From NCBI GenBank assembly GCA_020636315.1, contig JACJYA010000008.1, forward strand, positions 124,001 to 188,000: a stretch of DNA of 64,000 bases, in the 5' to 3' direction. The notes beneath the pieces are model-generated. The model saw only the letters and a program-made list of their open reading frames with translations. It ran no database searches and was not told the origin of the DNA. This stretch comes from Lewinellaceae bacterium (GTDB lineage: Bacteria > Bacteroidota > Bacteroidia > Chitinophagales > Saprospiraceae). Both the position numbers and the translations under genes were made by a program. This document shows positions 16,964 to 25,260 of the stretch, piece after piece (positions within the stretch are counted from its first letter, which is position 1; every line of letters starts with the position of its first letter).

Positions 16964-17959
16964 ATGAAAAACTTAATTAGATTGCTCGCCGTCCTTATGA
17001 TCCCTGTTCTTGCGCTCACTAGTTGTAAGGAGGACAACAACAATCCCGGCCTACAGGAATTTGAAACCCTGACCAGCTACATGGCCCAAAACGACCTGGA
17101 CCTCTCCAACGTGCTCGATGGCTGGGTAAAAGCCGCCACAACTGATATTGTGGACCCTGCTGACAATTCCATTCCCGGCTTCTTTGTCATGGACATCCGC
17201 TCTTCGGATCAATTTGAACTGGGCCATATTCCCGGAGCGGTCAATGTAGCCGTCGCTGACGCGTTAACCGTGGCAGAAACAGCAGGCAAACCCATACTTG
17301 TCGTTTGTTATACCGGGCAAACTGCCGCCCGCGTCACCGGCCTGCTCCGCTTGATGAATCACGAAGCCTACTCCCTGAAATGGGGGATGGCCGGCTGGAA
17401 CCCTTATTTTGAAGACAAGTGGATATCCAACGCCGGAGATTTCGACACTCCCAACTGGGTTCTCACCGGCGACCCCACTCCCAAAGCAGAGTTCGGAGAG
17501 CCAATTATCAATACCGGTGAAACTACCGGAGCTGAGATCCTGCGGGCACGCGTAATGGCCGCCCTGCAAAACACCTCCTGGGGCATCAGCAAAACCGATG
17601 TGCTGGGCAACCCGGGCAACTACTTCCTCAACAACATGTGGCCCATCACCTCGTGGGACGAGTTCGGCCACATTTCCGGCGCCTATCGCCTCAACGAAGA
17701 CCTGAGCATCGCCGGGCTGAGGTACCTTAACCCTGACAAGGAAATCGTCACCTACTGCTACACCGGCCAGACCTCTTCCATCATCAGCGCCTGGCTGGAT
17801 GTACTGGGCTACAAGTCCAGGAGCCTGCTCTTCGGCGCCAATGGCATCGTCCACAGCAAAATGGTCAACAGCGATGTTGACAGCGCAAAGAAGAAGTCCT
17901 GGCAGGGAGAAGGCTCAGGAAGCGGCAACAGCTTCCAGTATGCCACCGGCCCGAACTAA
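16964..17959 (+). CDS. Tandem-rhodanese lipoprotein with surface-export signal
   Basis: 331 residues. The lipobox is LTSC (Cys21), followed by KED, which matches the K-(D/E)2 lipoprotein export signal of Bacteroidota, so the protein may face outward on the outer membrane. Two rhodanese domains each keep the active-site loop CYTGQT (Cys115 and Cys265). The second domain is separated by an insert that includes 'TSWGISKTDV'. Rhodaneses carry sulfane sulfur as a Cys persulfide. The gene begins a three-gene plus-strand set (rhodanese, porin, rhodanese) behind a good promoter. I infer extracellular or outer-surface handling of thiosulfate or polysulfide; donor and acceptor are unknown. Confidence 0.85.
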   Translation: MKNLIRLLAVLMIPVLALTSCKEDNNNPGLQEFETLTSYMAQNDLDLSNVLDGWVKAATTDIVDPADNSIPGFFVMDIRSSDQFELGHIPGAVNVAVADALTVAETAGKPILVVCYTGQTAARVTGLLRLMNHEAYSLKWGMAGWNPYFEDKWISNAGDFDTPNWVLTGDPTPKAEFGEPIINTGETTGAEILRARVMAALQNTSWGISKTDVLGNPGNYFLNNMWPITSWDEFGHISGAYRLNEDLSIAGLRYLNPDKEIVTYCYTGQTSSIISAWLDVLGYKSRSLLFGANGIVHSKMVNSDVDSAKKKSWQGEGSGSGNSFQYATGPN

Positions 17960-18048
17960 ACATTTTGCCCGGCCTGGAAGGCACAGTTCTCCCGGGCCGG
18001 GCAAAGCCCAAAAACGGTATCCTGTTTACATCTTTAATCTCCACCATC

Positions 18049-19203
18049 ATGAAAAAGGCAATCATCATCATATTAGCGGCAATGTTTCTGCTGCCCCGGT
18101 TTTCCAATGCCCAGGCCTGCATAGAGCCTACCTCTGATGAAGGCGTGCAGGTCATCGGCTTCATCCAGCCTCAGATGGAATACAATTTCCTGGGTAAAGA
18201 CCTCGCCGGCAACAGCCTGGACGAATCCAGCTTCTACTTCAACCGGGCGCGGCTGGGGGTAACCGGCAAAATCCCTTACGATTTCAGCTACTACTTCCTC
18301 ATGGAGTTCAGCCCTACGCTGAATGGGTCTAAAGAATCGAGAGCTCCCTTCCTTCTCGATGCCTTCGTTTCCTATAACCGGTTCGCTCCCTACGCTAAGG
18401 TATCGTTAGGGCAGTTCAAATCTCCTTTCGGGTTGGAAGCACTAACAGCCTGTCACAAACTGCACACGATCAACCGTTCTGATGTGGTCATCCAAACCCA
18501 GGGCCTGTTCCGCGACCAGGGCATTATGATCTCGGGCGGAACCGGCAACCTGAGCCTGTTCGGCTCCAAAACGGAAAACCTTATCGGCTACAACCTTGCC
18601 GTCATGAACGGCTCCGGCCTCAATACGTGGGATGTCAATAACAAGAAAGACATCATTGCCCGGCTTACGCTGCGCCCGTTTGAATTCATTACCCTGGGCG
18701 CCAGCTACCGAACCGGAAAACAGCCGCCGGTAACCACCACTGCCGAAAAGGACGACGTAAGAAGGCGGCTCGGGTTGGATGCCGAATTCAAGTACAAAAA
18801 CATTCTGGTACAGGGTGAATTCATCAAGGCGGAAGACATCGGTTCCTACACTACCGGCGGCGGATGTAGCGGCGACCTCGAAGTACACGAAGGAACGCTG
18901 ACCCGCAACGGCTTCTTTGTCCAGGCCGCCTACATGACGCCATGGAACCTTCAGCCAATCGTCAGAATGGAAGAATACCTGGTGCCGATGAACAACGATG
19001 AGAACATGTGGAACGGCAGCCTTTTCGAAGGGCTTTTCGGCGAAACTGACGACCAGGCTTATACCACCATCACCTACGGCGTCAACTACTTCTTCAACGA
19101 ATGGACCCGCCTGCAGGTTAACTACCTTTACCGCGCAGAAAAAGGCAGCCTGACTGAGGTGGATAACGACGCATTGCTGGTGCAAATGCAGATCTCTTTC
19201 TGA
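18049..19203 (+). CDS. Phosphate-selective porin O/P-type outer-membrane channel
   Basis: 384 residues from ATG 18049. The signal peptide is about residues 1-22, ending SNAQA. The rest is alternating amphipathic strands with OprO/OprP hallmarks: 'VIGFIQPQMEYN', 'FNRARLGVTGKI', 'VSLGQFKSPFGLE' and a C-terminal strand ending 'LLVQMQISF' (terminal Phe, as in outer-membrane barrels). An open frame extends upstream to 17965, but that part lacks a signal peptide. It is sandwiched 89 nt after one exported rhodanese and 39 nt before another. This suggests it admits a sulfur oxyanion such as thiosulfate rather than phosphate; that is inference. Confidence 0.82.
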   Translation: MKKAIIIILAAMFLLPRFSNAQACIEPTSDEGVQVIGFIQPQMEYNFLGKDLAGNSLDESSFYFNRARLGVTGKIPYDFSYYFLMEFSPTLNGSKESRAPFLLDAFVSYNRFAPYAKVSLGQFKSPFGLEALTACHKLHTINRSDVVIQTQGLFRDQGIMISGGTGNLSLFGSKTENLIGYNLAVMNGSGLNTWDVNNKKDIIARLTLRPFEFITLGASYRTGKQPPVTTTAEKDDVRRRLGLDAEFKYKNILVQGEFIKAEDIGSYTTGGGCSGDLEVHEGTLTRNGFFVQAAYMTPWNLQPIVRMEEYLVPMNNDENMWNGSLFEGLFGETDDQAYTTITYGVNYFFNEWTRLQVNYLYRAEKGSLTEVDNDALLVQMQISF

Positions 19204-19242
19204 GCGTCCCCCAAACCATTTTGCTAAAAATAAAATCCTTTA

Positions 19243-20103
19243 GTGATGAAAATGCTTAAAGTAATTGCTTCCTTCCTCGCCTTCCTGCTCCTGGCCTCCT
19301 TTAATCTCCGGGCACAGGGCGATATCATTTCTGCCGACGAGTTCATGAACCTCATCAAGGCAGATAAGACTGTTGTGATTGTTGACGCCAACAAGCCCGG
19401 CAACTACGAGGCCAACCACGTTAAAGGCGCCATCAATATTTACCACAATGATCTCTACCAGGAAGGCGAAATCGCCGGGTTGATCAGGAGCCCTGAGGAG
19501 CTGGCGGCTTTCTTCGGTGAAAAAGGCATCAGTGAAACGACGCCGGTAGTTATTTATGACGATGGCTCACAGAAATATTCCTCCCGGGTCTATTGGATAC
19601 TGAAATACCTGGGCGCTGAAAACGTAAAGCTCCTGCACAAGGATATGGATGCCTGGAGAAAGGCCAGAATCCCGCTGACTGCTCAGCCATCTACACTTGC
19701 GGCAGTAACCTTCAAGCCCAATATGGGCAAAGAAGAGCTCATGGCCGGCATGGGATGCATCAAGAAACACCAGAATGACCCTCATGTCGTCATCGTGGAT
19801 AACCGCACTGCCGATGAATACAATGGCGTGAGTAAAAGTGAAGGGCACCTGCCCGGTGCGATCAACATCAATTACGAAGACCTGCTGACGGAAACCGGGG
19901 CATTCAAACCCGCCGAAGAGCTGCAGGCTATTGCCGATGCCCACGGCATCACCCCGGACAAGGAAGTGATCTTCTACTGCCGGACCAGTGTCCGCGCCGC
20001 TGTTGCCTTCGCCGCCTTCCGGAATATCCTCGGTTACAAAGACGTAAAAGTCTATGACGGAGCCTATCTGGAATGGGCCGCCAGCAACCCGGTAGTGCAG
20101 TGA
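19243..20103 (+). CDS. Secreted tandem-rhodanese sulfurtransferase (SseA/TST-like)
   Basis: 286 residues with a signal peptide (about 1-24, ending LRAQG). Two rhodanese domains have the classic two-domain sulfurtransferase layout. The N-terminal one is catalytically dead: its loop region reads 'VIYDDGSQKYSSR' with no Cys. The C-terminal one has the active loop CRTSVR (Cys246). This matches thiosulfate or 3-mercaptopyruvate sulfurtransferases, but exported to the periplasm. Third gene of the rhodanese-porin-rhodanese set; its transcript should end at the hairpin at 20282. Confidence 0.88.
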   Translation: MMKMLKVIASFLAFLLLASFNLRAQGDIISADEFMNLIKADKTVVIVDANKPGNYEANHVKGAINIYHNDLYQEGEIAGLIRSPEELAAFFGEKGISETTPVVIYDDGSQKYSSRVYWILKYLGAENVKLLHKDMDAWRKARIPLTAQPSTLAAVTFKPNMGKEELMAGMGCIKKHQNDPHVVIVDNRTADEYNGVSKSEGHLPGAININYEDLLTETGAFKPAEELQAIADAHGITPDKEVIFYCRTSVRAAVAFAAFRNILGYKDVKVYDGAYLEWAASNPVVQ

Positions 20104-20158
20104 GAAGTGAGTGATTGGTTGATTTTCACCCGGGCTTCGGCGTGAGACTTCGGCGTGA

Positions 20159-20200
20159 GCTCAGTCGAACGCTCAGTCGAACGCTCAGTCGAACGCTGAG
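20159..20200 (+). repeat. Three tandem copies of a 12-bp unit
   Basis: GCTCAGTCGAAC occurs three times in a row (20159-20170, 20171-20182, 20183-20194), then continues as GCTGAG. It is preceded by two copies of 'acttcggcgtgag'-like sequence (about 20134-20158). It lies between convergent genes and looks like a REP-type intergenic repeat. No gene overlaps it. Confidence 0.7.
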
Positions 20201-20281
20201 GTATGAAGGCGGGCGTTGTTTCGGCCCCCAAAACCAATCAACTAAATTTGGCTAATCAGGATTAAGTTTTTGGCAAAAAGT

Positions 20282-20322
20282 CCTGTTGGCGCCCCAGAGG
20301 CGCCGGCAGGGCTTTTGCTTTC
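20282..20322. terminator. Bidirectional terminator between convergent genes
   Basis: CCTGTTGGCGCC (20282-20293), loop CCAGA and GGCGCCGGCAGG (20299-20310) form a 12-bp stem with two G-T pairs. It is flanked by GCTTTTGCTTT on the right and by AAAAAG on the left, so it can stop transcripts from both the rhodanese (+) and the cytochrome (-). Confidence 0.75.
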
Positions 20323-20343
20323 AGCAGAAAGTGGCGGTTATTA

Positions 20344-22257
20344 TCACCATACCGGCAACACACACTCCGGGCTTACTTTTTTCAGCAGGCTTTCAAAATC
20401 ATCCAGGCCCTCCATCATCACTTTGGAGTCCTCTTCGTGACAAACCAGGCAGGCGCCGACGGTTAGAATCCGCTGTTGTTCGGCGATGCGGAAAGGACGG
20501 GCGTTGGGGCGGGTCGTCACCTGGCCATCAGGATATCGCAGGAAACCGATCCAGGCGTCCTGGGGCAGGCCATCTTCTTCTTCATCGGCGTACTCCGGCT
20601 CGAAACGCCATTTTCCCCGTTTGCCCATAGTCTCATACCGGAGCGCTCCTCTGCCGTAGCCCAGCGCCAAAGGGTTGTTATGGCAGGACCGGCAGGTTCG
20701 CCCCCGGGCCGTTGTTGTATGCGGCGCCACCGGAGCAAAAAGCCGGTGGAAGAGATCTGCCTGTCCTGCCGGCTCGCCGGGGAACTCAGACTTATCAATA
20801 GTCATGATCATTCCGGGAATGAATGCCTTTATCCGCTCGACAGTTTGGCTATCTACATCCATCTCTTCCACTACGCCCAGTGTCGGAGCTTCGGCAAAAA
20901 ACGCTCCCAGGTATTCTTCCCATTTGCCCTTCACTTTTTTGTGGCCCAGCAGGTCAAATGCCTCTATTTCCGGATCGTAAGCAGTATGGCACCCAACGCA
21001 CTGGGGCGCCCAGCCGGTGTGGCAGGCGCTGCAGGTGAGGCCGTCATGGGCTTCGCCACGCGTACACACCTCTGCCGGAACAGGCAGTGAAAATCTTTTG
21101 CCGGAATTCTTGGATATCATAAAGCCCCCCTCCCCTTCCGTCCAGAGTACATTGACAAGCGGGTCGCCGGAATAACGCCCGGTAATGAACTTTGCATCTT
21201 GAAATGGGATCTTTCTCAAAGCCACAATTTTCTTGGATTCCGTATCCAGCGAATCGAGAGGCAGCAGAGGTGGCAGTTCAGAGAAATGGCAATCGCCACA
21301 AAAAGTTTTTACCGCCTGTTCTTCGTGATGGTATCGCTCTCCATCCCCCATAATTTCTTTGGCGCTGTGGCAGTCGATGCACTCCAGCCCTTTGTCGTGG
21401 TGAACATCCGGCTGTACGTATTCGAATACGCGCTGATCGGCCAGAACCCGATAGCCTTCTTTTCCGGCTATATCTTCAGCTGCCAGCTTTGTCTCGTGCC
21501 AACCCTCATAGCTGGTGGAGATCCTTCCGGAGCGGCTGTGGCAGCCGAAGCAATGATCGTTACTCACCTTCAGGTTGATGGCCGGATGAACCGCCAGCTT
21601 TCCTTTCTTCCCGGCCTGCAGAAACTGTTCGTGTGCCGTAAGTGCCTCCGGGCTGTAACTGAGATGGCAGGCGATACAGCCCCCGCCCCGGGAAAACTCG
21701 CCAACCGGGCCCGCTTCCTCCTTCTGATTGCCCAGGTGGCAGGAAGCACAAAGCTGGCGCAGGTGGGTGTCAGCCGGGCTAACATCATTCAATTCTTTGA
21801 CGTGCGCCCAGGCGGAGAGCGTATCCGATTCGCCAAAGGCCCAGCGGTTGACGGTAATAACGCCCGCCATGGAGGCCATCAGGGAATGGTTCACCCGGTG
21901 GGCGATGTCGGCGTGACAATTGGCGGTTCCACATGTGAGGTTTACGTCCGCAAGATTACCCGGCACGGAGAACATATCCCGGTGGGCCTTGTCAGCCTTG
22001 GCCTCTTCCGGATGGCCCAGATGGCAGGGCGTGCAGCCGATGGCGCTGTGCGCCGGCGCGAAACCCGACATCGGGCCGTGGCAGGCCACGCAGCTCTCTT
22101 CGACGCCCGGCGCCTTCAGTGCAGAGCCGTTACCACGGCCCACCGCCTTTTCCTGAGCAGCGCCCGGGATGCCCACCACAACGAAGATGAAGAGCGCCAC
22201 CGAAAGCCCCAGGAGCAAAAAGGCGAGGCGGAGGTGGCGTTTCCAGAAATCGAGCAT
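20344..22257 (-). CDS. Membrane-anchored dodecahaem cytochrome c
   Basis: 637 residues. An N-terminal uncleaved signal anchor (about 10-33) holds the protein in the inner membrane with the rest in the periplasm. I count eleven CXXCH motifs: CVACH, CTPCH, CASCH, CIACH, CFGCH, CIDCH, CGDCH, CSACH, CVGCH, CRSCH and CLVCH. One CX4CH (CGTANCH) is the third in order, giving twelve likely haems. CX4CH sites occur in a few multihaem cytochromes and may alter the redox role. There is no match I can name to NrfA, OTR or MtrA. It lies between two sulfur-handling gene sets, so a periplasmic electron conduit for sulfur-compound redox chemistry is a fair inference. Transcribed alone. Confidence 0.88.
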   Translation of the reverse strand: MLDFWKRHLRLAFLLLGLSVALFIFVVVGIPGAAQEKAVGRGNGSALKAPGVEESCVACHGPMSGFAPAHSAIGCTPCHLGHPEEAKADKAHRDMFSVPGNLADVNLTCGTANCHADIAHRVNHSLMASMAGVITVNRWAFGESDTLSAWAHVKELNDVSPADTHLRQLCASCHLGNQKEEAGPVGEFSRGGGCIACHLSYSPEALTAHEQFLQAGKKGKLAVHPAINLKVSNDHCFGCHSRSGRISTSYEGWHETKLAAEDIAGKEGYRVLADQRVFEYVQPDVHHDKGLECIDCHSAKEIMGDGERYHHEEQAVKTFCGDCHFSELPPLLPLDSLDTESKKIVALRKIPFQDAKFITGRYSGDPLVNVLWTEGEGGFMISKNSGKRFSLPVPAEVCTRGEAHDGLTCSACHTGWAPQCVGCHTAYDPEIEAFDLLGHKKVKGKWEEYLGAFFAEAPTLGVVEEMDVDSQTVERIKAFIPGMIMTIDKSEFPGEPAGQADLFHRLFAPVAPHTTTARGRTCRSCHNNPLALGYGRGALRYETMGKRGKWRFEPEYADEEEDGLPQDAWIGFLRYPDGQVTTRPNARPFRIAEQQRILTVGACLVCHEEDSKVMMEGLDDFESLLKKVSPECVLPVW

Positions 22258-22480
22258 ATTTCAATTCAATAGTCCGTGGCGAATATGATGCTAATTAAGC
22301 TCTCAGGTATTTAATCTTTGAGAAATAGTTTTTACAAGATAAAATTTTCACAGATTACACAGGATAATATCCCGCAGCCAATATGAAGCTACGAAAAACG
22401 GCATGTATTTACACCGTCAAAAAACTTCTAAATTTACCACAATGGCTTACCTTTGAACAAACCACTCTCAACCTTATCTT

Positions 22481-23809
22481 ATGAACACCTTCCCATTCAG
22501 AAATATCAGCGCCTGGTTGGACGAGCCAGCCGGCCTCCAGCCTAAGCTAAATGGCGACATCACCACAGACATTCTCATCATCGGCGGGGGCTACACCGGC
22601 CTCTACACAGCGATCGGCCTGAGAGAGGCGGGACTTGATGTCGCCGTTCTGGAAAAAGACTTCTCCGGCGCCGGTGGCAGTGGCCGAAATTCCGGCTACG
22701 TCGATGGCCTCATCGGCAAGGATTTTCCCTCCCTGTTGAAATTGTATTCACCAGAACGGGCACGGGAATTGTGTAGTTTTGCCACAGAGGCTGTCCGAAA
22801 ACTCGAACAGTTTATCCAGGAGAATGATATCCGCTGCGAATACGAGCCGAACGGCAACATCATGGCAGCCGTCCACCCCAAGCAGATCAAAAAATTAAAA
22901 AAAGTAGCCGAAGCCGGCGATGCTCTGGGCATGGATTTTACGTATTTAGGGCCGGAGGCCATGCGGGAACGCGGCATTCCCTCTCCTTTCGTGGCGGGCC
23001 TTTTCGACACCGTCGGCGGCACGCTCAACCCGGGCCTGCTGATTAGTAGCCTGCGCAAAATAGCCCTGGAAAAGGGCGTCCAACTATTTGAAAAGACCCC
23101 GGTGCTGCGCCTGGATGACAGCCAGCCGGTGGCCGCCCATTGCCCGGAAGGCTCAGTAAAGGCCGAAGCTGCCGTTCTGGCCACCAACGCCTACACCAAT
23201 GCACTGGACTGGAAAAAGCGGTTGGTCACGCCCATCTATACAGCCATGTGCGAAACGGAGCCGCTCACTACCGATCAACTGGATGCCATCGGCTGGAAAG
23301 GGAGGGAGGGTATTTACACCGCCCACGAACAGCTGGAAAATTATAGGCTTACCGCCCGCAATACGATCGTCACGGGTGGCAAATACGTGAAAATACCCTA
23401 CGGTTTTCAGGTATCGGATACTTATGTGCCCGCATTATTTACCCGGATCGAAAAAGTGTTCCGCGAGCGCTTCCATCAATTTCCCGATATTGAAATGAAG
23501 GCCTTCTGGGGCGGCTGGCTCGGCATGGTCCTCGACTTTATGCCTGTGCTGGGCGTCACCGGCAGGCACCGCAACATCCACTATGGGCTGGGGTTCTCCG
23601 GCCACGGCATACCGCAAACCCTGATGATGGGAGAAATGCTGGCCGAACAGGTACAGGGCAGAGAACATCCCCGGGCCGGCGTTCTGGAGCGCCGGGTGAT
23701 GGCTATGCCTCCCGAGCCCATCAAGTGGCTGGCCTCTCAAGCCCTCTCCGGTGTGTTCAGCTCTCTGGACTACATCACCGACCAGCAAACCAGGAGGTTG
23801 AAGCAGTAG
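22481..23809 (+). CDS. FAD-dependent amine/amino-acid oxidoreductase (DAO family, PuuB-like)
   Basis: 442 residues. The N-terminal Rossmann motif is 'DILIIGGGYTGLYTA' (about 30-44), with the acidic end of the second strand in 'VAVLEKD' and 'GGSGRNSGYVDG' following. The C-terminal FAD motif is 'HYGLGFSGHGIPQT'. These are the landmarks of the glycine oxidase / gamma-glutamylputrescine oxidase group. There is no signal peptide, so it is cytoplasmic. The substrate is unproven; the aguAB putrescine genes lie about 6.4 kb away, so a polyamine substrate is possible. Divergent from the cytochrome and convergent with the MFS gene; monocistronic. Confidence 0.82.
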   Translation: MNTFPFRNISAWLDEPAGLQPKLNGDITTDILIIGGGYTGLYTAIGLREAGLDVAVLEKDFSGAGGSGRNSGYVDGLIGKDFPSLLKLYSPERARELCSFATEAVRKLEQFIQENDIRCEYEPNGNIMAAVHPKQIKKLKKVAEAGDALGMDFTYLGPEAMRERGIPSPFVAGLFDTVGGTLNPGLLISSLRKIALEKGVQLFEKTPVLRLDDSQPVAAHCPEGSVKAEAAVLATNAYTNALDWKKRLVTPIYTAMCETEPLTTDQLDAIGWKGREGIYTAHEQLENYRLTARNTIVTGGKYVKIPYGFQVSDTYVPALFTRIEKVFRERFHQFPDIEMKAFWGGWLGMVLDFMPVLGVTGRHRNIHYGLGFSGHGIPQTLMMGEMLAEQVQGREHPRAGVLERRVMAMPPEPIKWLASQALSGVFSSLDYITDQQTRRLKQ

Positions 23810-23853
23810 TGCTTCCTGAGTAAAGTTTCGGTGCAGTTGATTAAAAAACACCT

Positions 23854-25086
23854 TTAAGAAGCCTTTCTGGCAACCATCATATAGATCAGCCAGGCGACGA
23901 AGACCAGAACCGCAGCGGATAGCAGAGGCAGATTGATGTCTAGAGCGTTAAGATAACCGGCAATGAAAGGCGGAATGATCTCTCCGAGTGATTGCATCGA
24001 CTGGTTGATACCAAGAACCTCTCCCTGCTTGCCGTACCCGGCCCGGGAAGAAATAACCGAAGTCATGTTCGGCATGATAATGCCCTGAGAAATAGCTACC
24101 AGAGGTGTAAGTAGGTACAACCACCCCGATTCACCGGGCAAAAGGTTGGCCGCCAACGCCAAGCTCAGCAGGATGATACAAACCGAAAGCAACTGCCGGG
24201 GACGAAACCAGCGCGAAAGATAAGGGACCAGCCCACCCTGGGTGAAGGCAAACCACAGGCCCACCCAACCATAAAGGAAACCTATATACTTCTCACTGTA
24301 ACTAAATTTCTGGATGAGATATACAGAGAAAAACTGTGTAAAAAACGAAAAACCGATTGATAACAGGAGAACGACTGTAAAAACGCCTCGCAGGCCTGGC
24401 AGATTAAAAGACTTCCCAATATTGCGAAAGCCAGTGAAAAAACCAGCTTTCATTTGCCCGCTCTCTTTCAATGTCTCTGGAAAAAAGAACTGCACCACCA
24501 GTAAGTTTGCAAAGGCCAGGATGGCAGCAAACCAGAAAGGGGTATCGGAACGAAACCAGGCCACCACCGAGCTGTCACCAAGGATACCGCCCAGCGCCGG
24601 CCCCAGGATGAACCCAATCCCGAAAGCCATACCCACCAGCCCGAAGTTTTTGGTCTTTTCCTCTTCTCCCTCACTCACATCGGCAACAGACGACATAGCG
24701 ATCGACACATTGCCCCCGGCAAAACCAGGTAGCATACGGCTGAAAAACATCAACCACAAGTTCCCGATAATGATTGACCAGGCGAAAAGCAGGTAACCGG
24801 CAAGAACACCAAGATTAGATAGCGCCAGCAATGGCTTTCGGCCATAGCGATCCGATAAGGCCCCCAAAACAGGAGCGCCAAAAAATTGCATGAACGGATA
24901 ACAGCCAATCAGCAACCCGAAGAGAATTGAACGATATGTGTCATCTATCGTCGCGGGTAAGATGGCACTTTGGGGCTCAAAAAACAAAGCCGGCATAATG
25001 GGAATGATAATGCCGACCCCCAGCATGTCCAGAAAAGCGGTCATCACTACAGCTACCAGAGTGCGATGTTTGTGTTTTATGATCAT
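23854..25086 (-). CDS. MFS drug/metabolite exporter of the TetA (DHA1) type
   Basis: 410 residues with about twelve transmembrane helices. Motif A is 'GALSDRYGRKPLL' between helices 2 and 3. The antiporter-type motif C region is 'GMAFGIGFILGPALGG'. The first helix, 'LDMLGVGIIIPIMPALF', is typical of the TetA/TCR24 group. An export role by proton antiport is likely; the substrate cannot be read. Transcribed leftward, with a 174-nt divergent gap from the patatin gene. Not obviously linked to the sulfur genes. Confidence 0.85.
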   Translation of the reverse strand: MIIKHKHRTLVAVVMTAFLDMLGVGIIIPIMPALFFEPQSAILPATIDDTYRSILFGLLIGCYPFMQFFGAPVLGALSDRYGRKPLLALSNLGVLAGYLLFAWSIIIGNLWLMFFSRMLPGFAGGNVSIAMSSVADVSEGEEEKTKNFGLVGMAFGIGFILGPALGGILGDSSVVAWFRSDTPFWFAAILAFANLLVVQFFFPETLKESGQMKAGFFTGFRNIGKSFNLPGLRGVFTVVLLLSIGFSFFTQFFSVYLIQKFSYSEKYIGFLYGWVGLWFAFTQGGLVPYLSRWFRPRQLLSVCIILLSLALAANLLPGESGWLYLLTPLVAISQGIIMPNMTSVISSRAGYGKQGEVLGINQSMQSLGEIIPPFIAGYLNALDINLPLLSAAVLVFVAWLIYMMVARKAS

Positions 25087-25260
25087 TCCCGGGTATAGGC
25101 GAATTTAGCTTTAAAAAATGCCCGAAAGCCAAAATACAATTCCCACACCAAAAGATTACTTTTTTTAGATATTCACTTTTATTTTGTGGGGTAAATGCAA
25201 AATTGAATTTTCCTAGCCGCCGGAGCCTCAGATCCCACCGGCACAATTGAACCAATTGCC

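Noticed and set aside
20159..20200. Possible CRISPR array
   Set aside because: The 12-bp units are directly abutting with no spacers and no cas genes nearby.
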